From an uncultured Garciella sp. (GTDB taxonomy: Bacteria > Bacillota > Clostridia > Eubacteriales > Garciellaceae), in NCBI GenBank assembly GCA_900555725.1, contig USMD01000079.1, positions 1-8,802 on the forward strand: a stretch of DNA of 8,802 nucleotides. Reading direction: 5' to 3'. Within the stretch, counting starts at the first letter, position 1. Every line of letters starts with the position of its first letter. Shown one piece after another: positions 7,296-8,802 of this stretch. The notes under the pieces were generated by a model. The model made no database searches. It saw only the letters and a list, made by a program, of their open reading frames with translations, and had not been told where the DNA came from. The position numbers were made by a program, and so were the translations under genes.

Positions 7296-7299
7296 GTTC
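7296..7299 (-). promoter_or_regulatory. T-box specifier, overlapping Glu (GAA) and Asn (AAC) codons
   Basis: The 3' side of the specifier loop is TGAAGAAC, directly before the CTCTT arm of the base helix. The last four bases, GAAC (7299-7296), contain GAA (Glu) in one register and AAC (Asn) one base later. AAC is expected from the operon's Asn-tRNA role. GAA would suit the Glu-tRNA-Gln role of GatCAB and matches the dual-register loop reported for Clostridium acetobutylicum. Which register is used cannot be settled from sequence. Confidence 0.75.
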
Positions 7300-7405
7300 T
7301 TCAATATAAGCTTCGTATTGGTCTTCCACCTCCACCAACTCGCTTAAACTACTTCTTATACCTACTCTTCTTTTCATGGCCTTTTATGAATATTTACATT
7401 TTAAG

Positions 7406-7434
7406 ATTTTACAACTCTTGGGTTCCTTTGTCAA
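7406..7434 (-). promoter_or_regulatory. Sigma-A-type promoter of the T-box/aspS-gatCAB operon
   Basis: The minus strand reads TTGACA (7434-7429), 17 nt, then TAAAAT (7411-7406). The -35 is perfect, the -10 is 5 of 6 and the spacing is ideal. The predicted start near 7399 gives a leader of about 385 nt before the aspS start, enough for the whole T-box. The promoter lies 34 nt beyond the stop of the upstream gene. Confidence 0.85.
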
Positions 7435-7468
7435 TATTATACACTACTTTTCGTAAAAAATACACAAA

Positions 7469-7966
7469 TTATGCTGTTTTCTCGACTTTTACTTTCCCGT
7501 CTTCTATTAATTCATTAGCAACCCACCTTGCTACCTTTCCTGTAATGGTAATACAATGCTTTTTTCTTCCTTCACTTTTAAAATCATCCCCTTGCCATTG
7601 ACGGGTGATCACTCGACAGCAGGTAGAATGATACTCCTCTTTAATATAATCATGAAGGGCCTTTGACTTTTCAAACATAATATCCTTCATAGGCTCTCCT
7701 TCTACTCTACCATATACCATACCTAATGCCATTTGTCCTCCGGAAACTGCACCACAAAGACATCCAGCCTTTCCCATACCGATTGGAAATCCACTTGCCA
7801 ACTTTACAACCTCTTCTGAATATGGTTTGTTTAAAATTTCATTAATGGTGTGTACTACTGCTTCACTACAATAATAGGTTCCACTTCTATATAACTCTTC
7901 CGCATTTTCTTGTACCTTATCTAAAAGTTCTTCCTTTGTGAATCCTTTCATATCGGTTAATTCCAT
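7469..7966 (-). CDS. C-GCAxxG-C-C family probable redox protein
   Basis: A 165-residue cytosolic protein resembling the C_GCAxxG_C_C family, cysteine-rich proteins of anaerobes thought to be redox-active or metal-binding but without a settled function. Family cysteines are visible in order: Cys33 (YYCSEAV), Cys69 and Cys71 in GCLCGAVSGG (68-77), the pair Cys116-Cys117 (STCCRVI), and Cys138 (KKHCIT). No signal peptide or membrane segment is seen, and the basic C-terminal end (GKVKVEKTA) looks complete. ATG at 7966 is preceded by AGGAGG (7979-7974) at 7 nt, a strong site, so the second Met at residue 6 is unlikely to be the start. It is transcribed toward the T-box operon with no clear terminator between, but aspS has its own promoter, so I treat it as a separate unit. 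It is divergent from the TehA-like gene. Confidence 0.85.
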   Translation of the reverse strand: MELTDMKGFTKEELLDKVQENAEELYRSGTYYCSEAVVHTINEILNKPYSEEVVKLASGFPIGMGKAGCLCGAVSGGQMALGMVYGRVEGEPMKDIMFEKSKALHDYIKEEYHSTCCRVITRQWQGDDFKSEGRKKHCITITGKVARWVANELIEDGKVKVEKTA

Positions 7967-8003
7967 TTTTTATCCTCCTAGCATGTAAATATCTTTTAAT
8001 AAA

Positions 8004-8033
8004 ATTATATAGAATCTATTCTGGATTTTCCAA
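8004..8033 (-). promoter_or_regulatory. Probable promoter of the C-GCAxxG-C-C gene
   Basis: The minus strand has TTGGAA (8033-8028), an 18-nt spacer and a perfect TATAAT (8009-8004), about 38 nt ahead of the ATG at 7966. The -35 matches TTGACA at 4 of 6. It overlaps one arm of the inverted repeat at 8025-8085, so a bound repressor or activator there could control it. Confidence 0.55.
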
Positions 8034-8085
8034 TAAGAAAAAGTTATACTCCCGAAATAGTTATAAAAAAATTCTATTGGAAAAT
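8025..8085. repeat. Inverted repeat in the divergent promoter region
   Basis: ATTTTCCAATA (8025-8035) and TATTGGAAAAT (8075-8085) are perfect 11-bp inverted copies, 39 nt apart. They extend imperfectly to 15 and 14 bases (AAGAA against TTCTA). Two direct copies of GTTATA (8043-8048 and 8060-8065) lie between them. The repeat sits between two divergent genes and could be a paired operator. The plus-strand arm also offers TTGGAA, but no convincing -10 follows it. Confidence 0.45.
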
Positions 8086-8151
8086 TTGTTAGATTTTTGT
8101 TAAGTTTATTTATATCTTTTAAATAAGTAACTAAAATATGGAGGTTGAAAA

Positions 8152-8766
8152 ATGAAAAAATTCCTTGAAAAATGTCCTCTACCGATTACAGGATTAATTT
8201 TAGGATTAGCAGCTTTAGGGAATCTAGTACAATCCTATGGAAATCCTTTTAGAAACATCTTAGGTATTATAGCCGGAATATTGTTTATTTTATTTTTAAC
8301 AAAGCTTATGCTCTATCCTCAACAAGTAAAAAATGACTTAAATAATCCAGTAATAGCTAGTGTATTCCCTACTTTTTCTATGGCTACTATGTTATTGTCC
8401 ACCTATTTAAATCCCTATTTTCCAACCTTTGCTTTTACTCTATGGATGATAGGATTTATCTTACATGGATATTTGATTTTTTGGTTTACTATAAGATTTA
8501 TTCCAAAACTGAATATAAAGCAAGTGTTTCCCTCTTGGTTTATCGTTTATGTGGGAATTGTAGCAGCAAGTGTCACATCCAGTGCATATGGAATGGAACT
8601 CCTTGGAAAAATTGCTTTTTGGTTTGGATTCATTACCTATTTCATGCTTCTATGTCCAATATTATATAGAATACTAAAAGTTAAAAAAATGCCTAAGGCA
8701 GCTCTACCTACTCTTGTCATTTTAGCTGCCCCAGCCAGTCTATTATTAGCAGGATATCTAAATGCC
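8152..8766 (+). CDS. TehA/TDT-family (SLAC1-like) transporter, 3' truncated by contig end
   Basis: The first 205 residues of an integral membrane protein of the tellurite-resistance/dicarboxylate transporter (TDT) family. The N-terminal LPITGLILGLAALGN (residues 10-24) is the family signature. About seven hydrophobic segments are visible (roughly 9-27, 33-54, 70-86, 93-115, 128-146, 150-173, 184-201) of the ten expected in a protein of about 310-330 residues. ATG at 8152 has GGAGG (8140-8144) at 7 nt. The frame seems to close at 8787, but its last six residues, LSLIHI, and the TGA are adapter. The gene is therefore cut by the assembly end, not naturally shortened. Family members move anions such as dicarboxylates, sulfite or chloride, or confer tellurite resistance. 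The substrate is unknown here, and the gating region lies in the missing part. Confidence 0.85.
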
Positions 8767-8802
8767 CTGTCTCTTATACACATCTGACGCTGCCGACGAT
8801 CT
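8767..8802 (-). other. Nextera/Tn5 sequencing adapter (artifact), right end
   Basis: Positions 8767-8785 are CTGTCTCTTATACACATCT, the reverse complement of the Tn5 mosaic end. Positions 8786-8799 (GACGCTGCCGACGA) complete the Read 1 adapter. The last three bases (TCT) may be the start of an index sequence. This is library sequence and creates a false stop codon for the transporter gene. Confidence 0.98.

Larger units (their letters stand above)
7109..7375 (-). promoter_or_regulatory. T-box riboswitch controlling aspS-gatCAB
   Basis: A tRNA-sensing transcription-antitermination leader. On the minus strand, Stem I has a base helix AAGAG (7369-7365) with CTCTT. A specifier internal loop with AGTA opposite GAAGAAC follows, then a helix GTATAAG (7361-7355) with CTTATAT (7310-7304). 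The apical hairpin is TTGGT (7338-7334) with ACCAA (7322-7318). The conserved GACGGG...CCGTTATC segment is at about 7252-7233. The 14-nt T-box AGGGTGGTACCGCG at 7165-7152 and a terminator at 7145-7109 complete it. Uncharged tRNA should pair with the specifier and with the TGGT bulge, stabilise the antiterminator and let transcription enter aspS. Charged tRNA leaves the terminator. This leader accounts for the gene-free stretch from 7015 to 7400. Confidence 0.96.

Noticed and set aside
1..8802. Inverted terminal repeats suggesting a composite transposon
   Set aside because: The repeats are exactly the Nextera adapter. The interior is ordinary housekeeping DNA with no transposase and no target-site duplication.

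Overview
The window looks like a complete short contig from a low-GC, Clostridia-like member of the Firmicutes. The grounds are AT-rich DNA, strong AGGAGG-type ribosome binding sites, two TTG starts, a T-box leader, an archaeal-type aspartyl-tRNA synthetase joined to gatCAB, and a C-GCAxxG-C-C family protein. I cannot name the species. Both ends are library adapter (Nextera/Tn5 mosaic end and Read 1 tail), in inverted orientation. Biological sequence therefore runs from about 30 to 8766.

Layout from left to right. Positions 30-334 are AT-rich and non-coding, leading into a plus-strand zinc-dependent alcohol/formaldehyde-type dehydrogenase (335-1465, TTG start). It ends in a hairpin plus T-run that includes its own stop codon. 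A second hairpin separates it from a convergent Mrp/NBP35-type iron-sulfur carrier ATPase (minus strand, 2303-1515) with its own sigma-A-type promoter. Next is a tightly packed minus-strand operon, transcribed aspS-gatC-gatA-gatB (7014 down to 2510), with gaps of 10, 11 and 2 nt. It is preceded by a T-box riboswitch (about 7375-7109) and a strong promoter (7434-7406). Farther right are a minus-strand C-GCAxxG-C-C redox protein (7966-7469) and a divergent, truncated TehA/TDT-family membrane transporter (8152-8766) that runs into the right-hand adapter.

How the central genes work together. The AspRS carries the His and Pro residues associated with non-discriminating enzymes, so it should charge both tRNA-Asp and tRNA-Asn with Asp. 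GatCAB would then amidate Asp-tRNA-Asn to Asn-tRNA-Asn and, if a suitable GluRS exists elsewhere, Glu-tRNA-Gln to Gln-tRNA-Gln. The T-box specifier loop reads GAAC, which contains overlapping Glu (GAA) and Asn (AAC) codons. This matches the two-codon T-box described for the transamidation operon of Clostridium acetobutylicum and is the most interesting element here. I see no CRISPR array, insertion sequence, tRNA or rRNA gene, and no convincing undescribed system.
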